64,000 nucleotides of DNA from Leptospira fluminis (GTDB lineage Bacteria; Spirochaetota; Leptospiria; Leptospirales; Leptospiraceae), in the NCBI RefSeq assembly GCF_004771275.1, contig NZ_RQEV01000003.1:248001-312000 (forward strand), read 5' to 3'. The translations under genes were made by a program, and so were the position numbers. Below the pieces are notes generated by a model. The model was not told where the DNA came from. It did not search any database and saw only the letters and a list, made by a program, of their open reading frames with translations. Shown here piece after piece: positions 46,473 through 54,951 of the stretch (positions are counted from its first letter, which is position 1; each line of letters opens with the position of its first letter).

Positions 46473-49457
46473 CTAGCGTTTTCGTATAGCGATCATCGCT
46501 ATATCGTCGGAAAGCCGAGAGATACCCGGCTTTCCCAATTCTTGGGCAGTATGCGTTTCCAAATCGGCAACGATCGTTTGGATCAGTTTTTCCGGGCGTT
46601 TTTCCCCGTTCGCAAAAAGTAATCGGGCCAATCTCTCTCGTCCGTACATGTTTCCGTCCGGGTTCCGAGCTTCGTCTAATCCGTCCGTATATTCGAAGAA
46701 GATGTCTCCGGAATCCAAGGCCAGAACTCTTTTTTCGATCGTGGTCTCGAAAAAGGAATTTTCATCCATTCCGATCGGAAGACCGCCCGCAGGAAGTTCG
46801 TGCAATTTCTTTTCCGAAGAATCATAAAACAGGGGTTTTACGTGACCCGCCGAGATATATTCGACCTTGGAAGTGTTCGCATCGAAAAATCCCAGAAAAA
46901 AAGTCACGAATATATGATCAGGCGTATCCTCGTATAGCTGGGAATTCATTTCCAAAAGGATCTTCTTCAGGTCCCGTTCCCCTCTTCTAAGAATAGCGCG
47001 GATCTGGGCCCGAAAGAGCGCCATCACAATGGCTGGTCCTACTCCGTGATTGGAAACATCTCCGATGCAGAACGCTATCTTATTTTGACCCAATTCTATA
47101 AAATCGTAATAGTCTCCGCCCACACCCGCCATCGCTTTATAAAAGGCGCCGAATTCCACGTAGTCGTTGAGACTAGTCGGTAGTTTTTCGGGAAGAAGCC
47201 TTTTTTGAATCTCCTCGCCGGCGAGAAGTTCTCCTCTCATTTCCTCCCTTTCCCTCAATCCGTGGACCATTTCGTTTAACGATTCGCTCAATATGCCGAT
47301 CTCATCGTAACCGGCGGGAGGAAATTCCACTTTTAAATTCCCTCCGCCGATTTCCTCCGCCTTGATGCTGATCGTCCGGATCCTTCTCACGACGAACCAG
47401 GCCAGCCCATAGGCCAAGAGAATCGCCACCCCGCCTATCAGACCGGTATAACGGATCAGCTCTTCCCGGTTGTCGCGAATCTGTCTTGCACCTCCGGTTC
47501 TATCTATTAAAATCAAGTTATATCCTAGCAAATCCTTACGGAGAAGGTCGTAGACTAAACCCTTGGTTTCTTTTTCCTGAACGGCGACTAACGGAGTGGA
47601 ATCCAATTCCCACATGACTTCCTCCGCCTCGCTTCTACTCCGAATCAAAATGCCAGCTTCCGTTAGGAACGTCTTGTTTCTAGGAAGGTTCGGAAGTTCC
47701 GTCTCCGAATTTCCGGACAATATCCACTCCCTCAATAATTTCCATTTTTCCCGGACATGATTTCTTTCTTCGGAATCCTTATAATACCTACGAATCGAGG
47801 AGGAACCTGCTTTGAACGGCAAAAAGGCGAAGTCCTCCAACGCGGCTTCTCTTAAACCGTAAACGGAATCCTCGGCTTTGCGTTCTTCGAAGGAGCTCCA
47901 GTCCTCCTTAACGGCCTCGAGGCGGACTAGCGAATCCTTTATCTCTTCTATCTGGGCTTCGAGTTCCCTCAATTTCTCCCGGATATCCTCCGGAGATTTC
48001 CGTGTTTCCCCTTGCTTCGGCGGGAATTTCAACATCTTTTCCCATTCCAAAACCTCTTTAGCAAGTGAGGAGGATTTTTCCTCCAAGGATTTTCTCTCTT
48101 CCGTCCATTTTGTTCGCGCCTTCTCGAAAACGGACGCATACGGATGGAGTTCGTTTAATCTGGAGTCCCTTTTCTTTAGAAGTTTTCGATATTGGAAAGA
48201 AAGACTCCGGAACGTCGGATCGGCCGCAGGCTTGGACTTTCCCTCCTTTCTCAGTTCGGATATCCGAACCTTAAGTTTCTGGGTAAGCTCCCCGAATTCC
48301 TTGGAGAGCTTTCGGTCTTCCTCTAAAAACCCTCTCCAGCCGCTGCCGTTTTTGGAGACTTCCTCCGCCAAAATTTTGGAACGCTCCGCAGTGCCCGGGT
48401 TTCGGAAAACGGGACGATACACCACTTCGTACTGCCTTCCGCCTGTTTCGAAACTTTCGGGCTCGGACTTTTCTCGAATCACCTCTAAGACGTCGGAACC
48501 TTGAAACAACGAATTCCTGCTTTGTTCGAATTCCTTTTGGTTGAGTAATTTTTTTGCAGTGCCGGCGGATTGTAGAAAAAGGAGGCCGGTATCGAGGGTT
48601 TGTTTTCCGGATCTATCATATGCAAGAATCCGAATCTTGTCGGGTAAAAGACCCAGGGAAGAAATCCCGTCCTTATAGGATCCTCTAAAGAAATTTTGCA
48701 ACGCTTTGGCTAGATTTGTTTCCTCCAATGCGGATTTCTTTTCGCTATCCGAAACGGATTTTTCAGAAGCTTTTTTTTCCTTTTCAAGTTTGGTTTTCGT
48801 ATCGAGCAATGATTTCTTTTTACGTGGATCGGAATCGGATTTAGGCAACTCGGATTCCGTAACTTTTAATTCTTCCTCTATCTCTTCGATACGGGACCGT
48901 GCATTTTCACCGTTCAGCCTTGCTATCGCGGTTTTTTCCGCGATCGTACGAATCTTCTCGTATACCTGAGCTTCGATCGGGGCTCCGTTTTCCTTTCTAA
49001 GCTCATTCCGAACCTTCGTCTCGAACTCCTGAATCTCTTTTTCGGAAAGGTAGCGAGTAAAATAGGTATCGACGCTCCTATATACGTTTCCTCTCTTTAC
49101 GTTTAATCCTATGGATTGACCGAAGGACTTTAAGGCGCCCAAAAAACCGGATTCCTTTTGGACAACCGTTCTCTTAAATTTGCTGAGTTCCTTTTTCTTT
49201 TCTTTGACCCTGATCTTGAATTCCTCGATCAGAATCATGCTCCTACTTAAGTTTTCCAAATCCAAAACCACGGTGTTCACGTAGTCCAGAGGAGCCTTCA
49301 GCTCGGAGTTAATCTTTTCTTCCAAAGCCTTTTTTTGTTGCGAGTAGTGAACGGCGGAGGTAAAGGCAAGTATGGAAACCACCAAGGCGGCCGTAAAAAA
49401 GGAGAGCTTGGCCCGGATTCCCGGAAGTACCGTACGTAAGAGTTTATTCTTTATCAT
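46473..49457 (-). CDS. Membrane SpoIIE/PP2C phosphatase with HAMP and long coiled-coil sensor
   Basis: A 994-residue protein. One membrane helix lies near residues 15-40, followed by a very long, highly charged Lys/Glu/Ser-rich extracytoplasmic part (about 45-640) predicted as coiled coil. A second membrane helix (about 660-685) leads into a HAMP segment (VRRIRTISIKAEEIGGGNL, then DEIGILSESLNEMV). The SpoIIE phosphatase (about 740-990) has GVGGDYYDFIEL, CIGDVSNHGVGPA, ISAGHVKP, EYTDGLDEARN and SDDIAMIAI. It is the output enzyme of a partner-switching operon and should dephosphorylate the STAS protein encoded two genes upstream. The start lies in an ATGA overlap with the HATPase gene. Confidence 0.9.
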   Translation of the reverse strand: MIKNKLLRTVLPGIRAKLSFFTAALVVSILAFTSAVHYSQQKKALEEKINSELKAPLDYVNTVVLDLENLSRSMILIEEFKIRVKEKKKELSKFKRTVVQKESGFLGALKSFGQSIGLNVKRGNVYRSVDTYFTRYLSEKEIQEFETKVRNELRKENGAPIEAQVYEKIRTIAEKTAIARLNGENARSRIEEIEEELKVTESELPKSDSDPRKKKSLLDTKTKLEKEKKASEKSVSDSEKKSALEETNLAKALQNFFRGSYKDGISSLGLLPDKIRILAYDRSGKQTLDTGLLFLQSAGTAKKLLNQKEFEQSRNSLFQGSDVLEVIREKSEPESFETGGRQYEVVYRPVFRNPGTAERSKILAEEVSKNGSGWRGFLEEDRKLSKEFGELTQKLKVRISELRKEGKSKPAADPTFRSLSFQYRKLLKKRDSRLNELHPYASVFEKARTKWTEERKSLEEKSSSLAKEVLEWEKMLKFPPKQGETRKSPEDIREKLRELEAQIEEIKDSLVRLEAVKEDWSSFEERKAEDSVYGLREAALEDFAFLPFKAGSSSIRRYYKDSEERNHVREKWKLLREWILSGNSETELPNLPRNKTFLTEAGILIRSRSEAEEVMWELDSTPLVAVQEKETKGLVYDLLRKDLLGYNLILIDRTGGARQIRDNREELIRYTGLIGGVAILLAYGLAWFVVRRIRTISIKAEEIGGGNLKVEFPPAGYDEIGILSESLNEMVHGLREREEMRGELLAGEEIQKRLLPEKLPTSLNDYVEFGAFYKAMAGVGGDYYDFIELGQNKIAFCIGDVSNHGVGPAIVMALFRAQIRAILRRGERDLKKILLEMNSQLYEDTPDHIFVTFFLGFFDANTSKVEYISAGHVKPLFYDSSEKKLHELPAGGLPIGMDENSFFETTIEKRVLALDSGDIFFEYTDGLDEARNPDGNMYGRERLARLLFANGEKRPEKLIQTIVADLETHTAQELGKPGISRLSDDIAMIAIRKR

Positions 49458-49882
49458 TCTTTATTTCTCGAGTGAATCAAGGTAAGCCGGTTCCGCGGGG
49501 GATTTTTCAATCTTCTATATCTTAACAACATCACCTTTTTAATGGACCTCAGTCCGAATCCGCCGTCCGCACCGCTTTCGTAGAGTTCCTTCCAGGTTTC
49601 GTTCTTCGCTTCGGTCGGATTGAAAGGGATCCCTTCGTCCGTAAGGGAAAATTTCCAGCTACCTTTGTTTTTCCGCATTTTCAGTTCTATGCTGGATATT
49701 TGCCCTTCGGAAAAACCGTGTTCGATCACGTTCGTTACCGCTTCATCCAGACAAAAAACGATCCTTCCTTTTATCAAGTCGGGACAACCTTCCCCCAGAA
49801 AAGCGCGCACTTCGCCCCGGATCCTGGACAACTCGTCCAAGTCGTTGGTAAAAACGCAGACTTTTTCGTTTTCCGGATCCAT
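49454..49882 (-). CDS. RsbW-like anti-sigma factor / serine kinase (HATPase)
   Basis: A 142-residue GHKL ATPase domain protein. The N box DEAVTNVIEHGF, the G1 box LTDEGIPFNP and the G2 box GGFGLRSIK are all present, as in RsbW/SpoIIAB. Such proteins either hold a sigma factor or phosphorylate a STAS antagonist; here the STAS gene is 11 bases upstream and the phosphatase gene overlaps downstream. No sigma factor gene lies in the window, so the final target is unknown. Confidence 0.88.
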   Translation of the reverse strand: MDPENEKVCVFTNDLDELSRIRGEVRAFLGEGCPDLIKGRIVFCLDEAVTNVIEHGFSEGQISSIELKMRKNKGSWKFSLTDEGIPFNPTEAKNETWKELYESGADGGFGLRSIKKVMLLRYRRLKNPPRNRLTLIHSRNKE

Positions 49883-49893
49883 GTTCCCGACCC

Positions 49894-50235
49894 TTATACG
49901 ATCGAGAGAGCTTCTTCCAAATTCGGAAATATACGTACTTTCTTGGTGAAGTACATGAGCTCCATCGTGTCTTTTACCTCTTTACGAAGACTACAGAACA
50001 CGATCTCTCCGGATTTTTCCTTTAAGAATTTTTGAATCGAATTCAGAACTCCGATCCCGGCGGAGGCGATATAAGTTAGCGCACTACAATCGCAGACAAT
50101 CGTTTTCATTCCGTTACCCACGGCCGATTCCAATTTTAATTTCAGATCCGGGGCGGTTTTAGCGTCGATTTCTCCCGCCACTTTAAGGATCAGTCGGCTA
50201 CCGTCCGCCTTTTCGTCGAAAGTCAAATTTGCCAT
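49894..50235 (-). CDS. STAS-domain anti-sigma factor antagonist
   Basis: A 113-residue STAS protein with the phosphorylatable-serine region intact: VCDCSALTYIASAGIGVL corresponds to the D-S-x-G-(I/L) loop, here with A-S-A-G and the Ser as acceptor. It begins one base after the stop of the upstream gene (TAA-A-ATG), so they are co-transcribed. By analogy, the HATPase phosphorylates it and the SpoIIE enzyme reactivates it. Confidence 0.88.
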   Translation of the reverse strand: MANLTFDEKADGSRLILKVAGEIDAKTAPDLKLKLESAVGNGMKTIVCDCSALTYIASAGIGVLNSIQKFLKEKSGEIVFCSLRKEVKDTMELMYFTKKVRIFPNLEEALSIV

Positions 50236-50236
50236 T

Positions 50237-51160
50237 TTATATACCCTTCTTCAAATCCTTCATTAAGTCTTTCGTCTGAATGATAGCGTACAATTTGCGC
50301 TCGAGAGAATCTATCTCGTAATAGTATTTCATATTCGGATCCCCTTCGAACGTGTGAGCGTATTTTCGTATTCCTTGTATTGCTTTTTTCGCGTTCCCTT
50401 CGAGTATACCTCTGGTAATCGAATAATACAATTCTATCGCGATCGAATCCATTAAGTTTTGCTTAAATCCTTGGTCCCTCTTTTCCAGGGCACCGATCAA
50501 GTTCTCCACCTCCTGTTGGCTATAGACTTCCGAGTCGCTGTAGTTTATGATATATCTGGAAAGCAACCTCTTACATCGGGCGAGATTGTTCGATTTGCTG
50601 GCGGCCAATATCTGCTGGTATAGCGTATGTATCTCCGTTTCAAGATATACTTTTTGTCGAGTGGCGTCCAATTTTACGGGTTCAAAAGCCGACTTTAATT
50701 CCTCTTGGGAAAAGTTACGGATGGAATCCTCGAATAATTTTTCGCTATTGCTCCGCGTCAAAAGCGCGAATTCGTTTAAAGGTTTTTCGATCAGCGACAC
50801 GAATTCGAGAGCTTCTCTTGAGATGGATATTTTCGGATCCTCCTGTATCTTTTCCAAAAAAAAGATACAGGAATCTCCCAAAGCGGACAAATTTTCCGTG
50901 AGAGCCTGAGAGATCAAACGCTTGCAATGGTGTGGAATGGTATGCAAATAGGCCGGATCGCGTGATTCCTCTTGGATTTTATCCATCATACGACTGGATA
51001 CGAGAGCAGATACGGACTTTTCCCGTTCCCAACCCGCGTAAATCAAGGGATCATATAGATATTTTTTAAAATTCTTCTTACCCGATAGCGCAAGTAAGCG
51101 GGTGGTTTTGACGAATTCCTGCGCAAGATCAGGCGGGATTGAAATTCTTTTTTCTGTCAT
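50237..51160 (-). CDS. Helical protein of unknown function heading the partner-switching operon
   Basis: A 307-residue, mostly helical, charged protein without signal or membrane segment. It contains FVKTTRLLALSGKKNFKKYL and ALVSSRMMDKIQEE in the N-terminal third and TPR-like spacing in the last third. No family is recognised. The ATG at 51160 is preferred to an upstream in-frame start at 51226. Its fixed place in front of STAS, HATPase and phosphatase genes suggests a scaffolding or sensing role in that pathway; that is inference from position only. Confidence 0.65.
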   Translation of the reverse strand: MTEKRISIPPDLAQEFVKTTRLLALSGKKNFKKYLYDPLIYAGWEREKSVSALVSSRMMDKIQEESRDPAYLHTIPHHCKRLISQALTENLSALGDSCIFFLEKIQEDPKISISREALEFVSLIEKPLNEFALLTRSNSEKLFEDSIRNFSQEELKSAFEPVKLDATRQKVYLETEIHTLYQQILAASKSNNLARCKRLLSRYIINYSDSEVYSQQEVENLIGALEKRDQGFKQNLMDSIAIELYYSITRGILEGNAKKAIQGIRKYAHTFEGDPNMKYYYEIDSLERKLYAIIQTKDLMKDLKKGI

Positions 51161-51383
51161 TTTACGGATACGTTTTATTGTTTTCGTTCGATCTCGAACT
51201 TTCGAGTTTTCGACCGTACATTGCAATCAGACCGCAGGTATGGATGGCATAATTTCCGGCATTTCCGGAAAACGTATAGCAAATTCCGATTTTATAAAGG
51301 ACTGAATTCGGGAGAATTTCTGAAACGATTCGCGGATGCCGGGCTCAAGAACATGTTCGAGCCCGGACGGAAATCGGAAACGA

Positions 51384-51596
51384 CTAGAGTCTCTTACATC
51401 TTTCTCCGTCGGGAAGATGAGGATGGTAGACATGTTTGATCGGACGTTCCATACAGGCTAGACATTCTTTAAGTTTATGCTCTTCTTTTAAAGTAGAACA
51501 CTGAGCAGCCGTTTCTCTGGGCTGAGCGAATACGGAAACAATTCCTGCCACGCAGACCGACAGAAGAAATACAAGCAAAGTTAATTTGGTTTTCAT
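51384..51596 (-). CDS. Small exported Cys/His protein (70 residues)
   Basis: A 70-residue protein with a clear signal peptide (MKTKLTLLVFLLSVCVAG...VFA). The mature part of about 45 residues has four Cys in the order C-x12-C-x2-C, then C near the end, plus three His in VYHPHLP. The pattern could be a disulfide-knotted or metal-binding peptide. GGAG lies nine bases upstream of the ATG at 51596, which decides the start over a longer frame. No homologue is recognised. Confidence 0.7.
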   Translation of the reverse strand: MKTKLTLLVFLLSVCVAGIVSVFAQPRETAAQCSTLKEEHKLKECLACMERPIKHVYHPHLPDGERCKRL

Positions 51597-51735
51597 GGAT
51601 GATCTCCGGTTAAACGAAAGGGAGTTTATCCCCGAAAACGAGGAACAGAACAAGCAAAAAAAAGGATTTGCCGCGGGATAAAATTACAAATCCGAAAAAG
51701 ATTTCGGTTAACAAAATTCGTAAAAAGCCAGAATT

Positions 51736-52443
51736 TTAATCGGATTCGATACTGATCTTGAGGATATCCGCCAAATCTTTGACGTCGTCCACGATGTTCA
51801 AAACGTCGAACCCGTGGGGTACGGCTATCGTCAGTTTAATCTGAGCGTTTTTGTTTTGAAAGTCCTGCATAAAGGATTCCGATACCAGTTTCAGATCGTT
51901 TTTGGCCAAGAGTTCACGAAACCCTTTCCGATGGAATTTCTTCTGCTTTAAATCCAATATAAGTACCTTATATTCGTATTTTCCGAAATACTTGGATTCG
52001 ACCATATCGAAAACGATCAGAATGATTAGAGTGAAAACCGAAGTCAAAAAGGAAGCGAAATACATTCCCGCTCCCACTAAGAGACCGATCGAGGACACCA
52101 CCCAGATGGAAGCGGCAGTATTCAATCCCTTGATATTCATTCCGGATTTAATGATGGCACCCGCGCATAAAAAACCCACACCGGAAACCACTTGCGCAGC
52201 GATCCGAGTAGGATCTCCCGGGGCAAGCGCACCGGAATAAAAATCCGGAACATAAATGGATAATAACATGAGAATGGTGGAACCCAGTCCGATCAGTATA
52301 TGTGTCCTGAATCCGGCTCCGTGATTTTTTTTCTCCCGGTTCCATCCGATCAAACCCGCACAAAAGGTGATTAAAAGGATCCTTACGGTAACGGTGAACA
52401 TATCTATCTGTTTTGAATCTAGCAGATTTAATAGATCTTGCAT
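51736..52443 (-). CDS. MgtC/SapB family membrane protein
   Basis: A 235-residue protein with about four to five membrane segments in residues 15-150 carrying the family signatures AGLIGWNREKKNHGAGFRTH, VVSGVGFLCAGAIIKSG and GLNTAASIWV. The C-terminal 80 residues form a cytoplasmic ACT-like domain. MgtC proteins are linked to growth at low Mg2+ and to intramacrophage survival in several pathogens, acting on ATP synthase in Salmonella; the role here is not shown by the sequence. Single gene. Confidence 0.9.
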   Translation of the reverse strand: MQDLLNLLDSKQIDMFTVTVRILLITFCAGLIGWNREKKNHGAGFRTHILIGLGSTILMLLSIYVPDFYSGALAPGDPTRIAAQVVSGVGFLCAGAIIKSGMNIKGLNTAASIWVVSSIGLLVGAGMYFASFLTSVFTLIILIVFDMVESKYFGKYEYKVLILDLKQKKFHRKGFRELLAKNDLKLVSESFMQDFQNKNAQIKLTIAVPHGFDVLNIVDDVKDLADILKISIESD

Positions 52444-52527
52444 TTCCTCTCCCGGCTCCTTTATTTTTAGCGAATTCCGACGGACTTAAAAGCGTTAAAT
52501 TGGATTTAGAAAGAAAAATTCATCTTC

Positions 52528-53313
52528 TCATCCGGGCTTTAATCCGAAGGCTTCTCCAATCAGGTTTTTATCCTTTCCGATCACCGCAGACATTCTGATC
52601 TTATCCCAAACTAGCGATTGCCCGTTCTTATCTAGTAGGGCCCCACCCGCTTCTTCGATCGCGACAGCGCCTGCCGCAAAGTCCCAAACTTTCGCCCCGT
52701 TCAAATTCAGAAATAAATCGGTTCCGCCGGACAAAAGCTCCCTAAAACCTGCCCCCGTAGCTCCCAAGGATCTGGAGGTCATTGCCCTCTTTACGACCTT
52801 GAATATCCAGGAAAAATCGTCCTCGGATAACGTATTATTTATTTCTAATGAAATGACGCTTTTGGCTAGGGGAAAAGAACCCGAGAATTCGATCCGCCGA
52901 CCGTCCAAATAAGCTCCTTTTCCCCTCTCCGCAAAAACGAAAGAATCGCTGATAGGAAAATAGATGCATCCTGCAAAGGGCCTTCCGTTTTCCACATAAC
53001 CTAAAATTACGCTAAAATCGGAAATACCTCGAGAAAACAATGCACTCCCGTCCAGTTCGTCGCAGACAAAGTACGTCTTAGGTAGCGGTTCCAAATTTTC
53101 CTGTTCTTCCAAAACGAGAGGAATCTCCGAAAAATCGCGGGCAAAAAAACCGGCCAAAATCTCGTGAGAGGCAAGGTCCGCGTCCGTCAAAACCTGCATC
53201 GGATCCTTTAGACGGAATTCGGAACTGCTTCGAAAAGCCTTTAATATCTCGGCACCCGCCTTTCGAGCTACAACCTCGAAAGCGGACAGAATTTCCGATC
53301 GAACGGGAATCAT
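52528..53313 (-). CDS. Inositol monophosphatase-family phosphatase (CysQ/ImpA-like)
   Basis: A 261-residue Mg-dependent phosphatase fold. The metal site is seen in DADLASHE, VLEEQENL, the motif DELDGSALFSRG (usual form D-P-L-D-G-T) and WDFAAGAVAIEEAGG. The change of Pro to Glu and Thr to Ser in the second motif is slightly unusual, but metal ligands are kept. Members hydrolyse inositol phosphate, 3'-phosphoadenosine phosphates or fructose-1,6-bisphosphate; the substrate is not determined here. Confidence 0.85.
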   Translation of the reverse strand: MIPVRSEILSAFEVVARKAGAEILKAFRSSSEFRLKDPMQVLTDADLASHEILAGFFARDFSEIPLVLEEQENLEPLPKTYFVCDELDGSALFSRGISDFSVILGYVENGRPFAGCIYFPISDSFVFAERGKGAYLDGRRIEFSGSFPLAKSVISLEINNTLSEDDFSWIFKVVKRAMTSRSLGATGAGFRELLSGGTDLFLNLNGAKVWDFAAGAVAIEEAGGALLDKNGQSLVWDKIRMSAVIGKDKNLIGEAFGLKPG

Positions 53314-53397
53314 CCTAAGAATCCTGTCGATTAGAGGGAGAAGTCTCCGATTTCGAATCTATAAGCACGAATCCGACAACCCGAGTTTCAAAACCCG

Positions 53398-54732
53398 TCA
53401 ATGTGCCTCGGGAGGAGGATTCTCATCACCCGCATCGGAAGGAGGCGGAGTCGGTTGAGGCGCGGGAGTTTCTTCGTCAAGAATCGAGGGTCGTTTCCCT
53501 TTTTTTGACTTCTTAGTGGGGGCAATATTTCTGATTTTGATGTAGGATCCGAACACCCAACCGGAGGCCGTATCCGAAAAGGCGTCCTTGAATTTCGTAT
53601 TCACGGAAACTTTATAATAAAAATCCTCTACTCGTTGTCCGTTCAAATCCAGGATATAACGCTTGGGACTCTTCTTCAGAATTTTGCCGACTTCCCCTCC
53701 GTCCAAATCGCGGATCTTGGGAGCTCCCACGAAGGGTTCTTTTAACAACGGTACGTTTTCGGAATTGACGGTCATATATCTTCCGAAGACTTTTAACTTA
53801 TACAATCGGATCGCAACTTCCTTAACGACGGCTTCGGAATCGGAGAAATTGTTCAAAATCCGGAGTAGAGCAAAGACGGCAAAGGTATTTTTTCGAGCGG
53901 TCAAAGTATCCAAAATCTGAAGTCTCAGATTTTCCTTATCACGAAACGCGTCCTCTAAAATCCGCATTGCCGTACGGGTCTTATGATTCCCCAACGCTTC
54001 CACGGCGACTTTCTGCAACTCCTCGTCGGAGGAGTTCAGATAATCTATAAAAACTTTAATGTCTTCCGGGGCCTGGTAATGGCCTAAGCCCGAGATCGAG
54101 GCTTTTACGATTTCCTTTTCATCGGAGGTCAGACCTTTTCGGAGAAGGACTTCCCTAGCTCCCGGATCTCCGGTCTTTCCCATCCCACGAAAACTGGCGA
54201 TCCGGATCTCTTTGTCGGGGGATTTGGCTCCGGTATAAAAATAATCCAGAGAGGTCCGAGAGCCTATATCGGCCAACCCTTGGTACGCCGCCTGCCTGAC
54301 CGATTCACCGTCCCGATCGATCATTCTATGCAAGGTTTTGATTCCGGATTTTGCACCCAAGCGTCCGAGAGCCAATGCCGCTGCCGCACGAACTCTAGGA
54401 ATCGGGTGGGTCAGTCCTATCCGGTTCAATTTGGCCACATTGTGATTGGCTTCCGCCTGGAACACCGAGAGAAGGCCTTTCTTGAACTGGTCGTTGTATT
54501 TTTTAATTTCTTTCTTATCTAGGAAGGTATTCCCGTCGGACGAAGGATTTTCCGCGGGAGTCCCCCCCGTATTGGAAGGATTTCCTGGATCGCTGGAAGG
54601 TTGCTGGTCCGAAGTTTCCGAGTTCGGCGCATTCCCGGAAGGAGATCTTTGCGCGAAACGGTTTCCGGGAACCAAAAAGGTCCCGACGGAGAGAAGAAAG
54701 AGAAAAATACTTAGACCGGTACGTATCTGCAT
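53398..54732 (-). CDS. Exported HEAT-repeat protein with SH3-like C-terminus
   Basis: A 444-residue exported protein. A signal peptide (residues 1 to about 28) is followed by a low-complexity Ser/Pro/Asn/Gly linker (about 30-70). HEAT/PBS-lyase-type repeats span about 95-300 (for example VRAAAALALGRLGAKSGIKT, EIRIASFRGMGKTGDPGARE, QKVAVEALGNHKTRTAMRIL). A beta-rich segment at about 315-405 resembles a bacterial SH3 domain, and the tail is Lys then Pro-rich. HEAT arrays are protein-binding scaffolds. No operon partner. Confidence 0.8.
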   Translation of the reverse strand: MQIRTGLSIFLFLLSVGTFLVPGNRFAQRSPSGNAPNSETSDQQPSSDPGNPSNTGGTPAENPSSDGNTFLDKKEIKKYNDQFKKGLLSVFQAEANHNVAKLNRIGLTHPIPRVRAAAALALGRLGAKSGIKTLHRMIDRDGESVRQAAYQGLADIGSRTSLDYFYTGAKSPDKEIRIASFRGMGKTGDPGAREVLLRKGLTSDEKEIVKASISGLGHYQAPEDIKVFIDYLNSSDEELQKVAVEALGNHKTRTAMRILEDAFRDKENLRLQILDTLTARKNTFAVFALLRILNNFSDSEAVVKEVAIRLYKLKVFGRYMTVNSENVPLLKEPFVGAPKIRDLDGGEVGKILKKSPKRYILDLNGQRVEDFYYKVSVNTKFKDAFSDTASGWVFGSYIKIRNIAPTKKSKKGKRPSILDEETPAPQPTPPPSDAGDENPPPEAH

Positions 54733-54951
54733 TTTAAATAAAAAAGTGAACCGGTTCCAGGAAAAGATCCCTTCTCCGAATCTCTATTCTTTTTTTCGAC
54801 CTTTGTAGAATAGCGGACCAGTATTTTTTCGGATCCCGACCTATAATAAACCGATAGGAAACAACATTTTTACGGAAGTTATTCTTTTCCGAAAAAAAGA
54901 ATCCGTTTTTTTCGGGTCAACCGAACACCAACCCCTCCTTCCAACGAGTCG

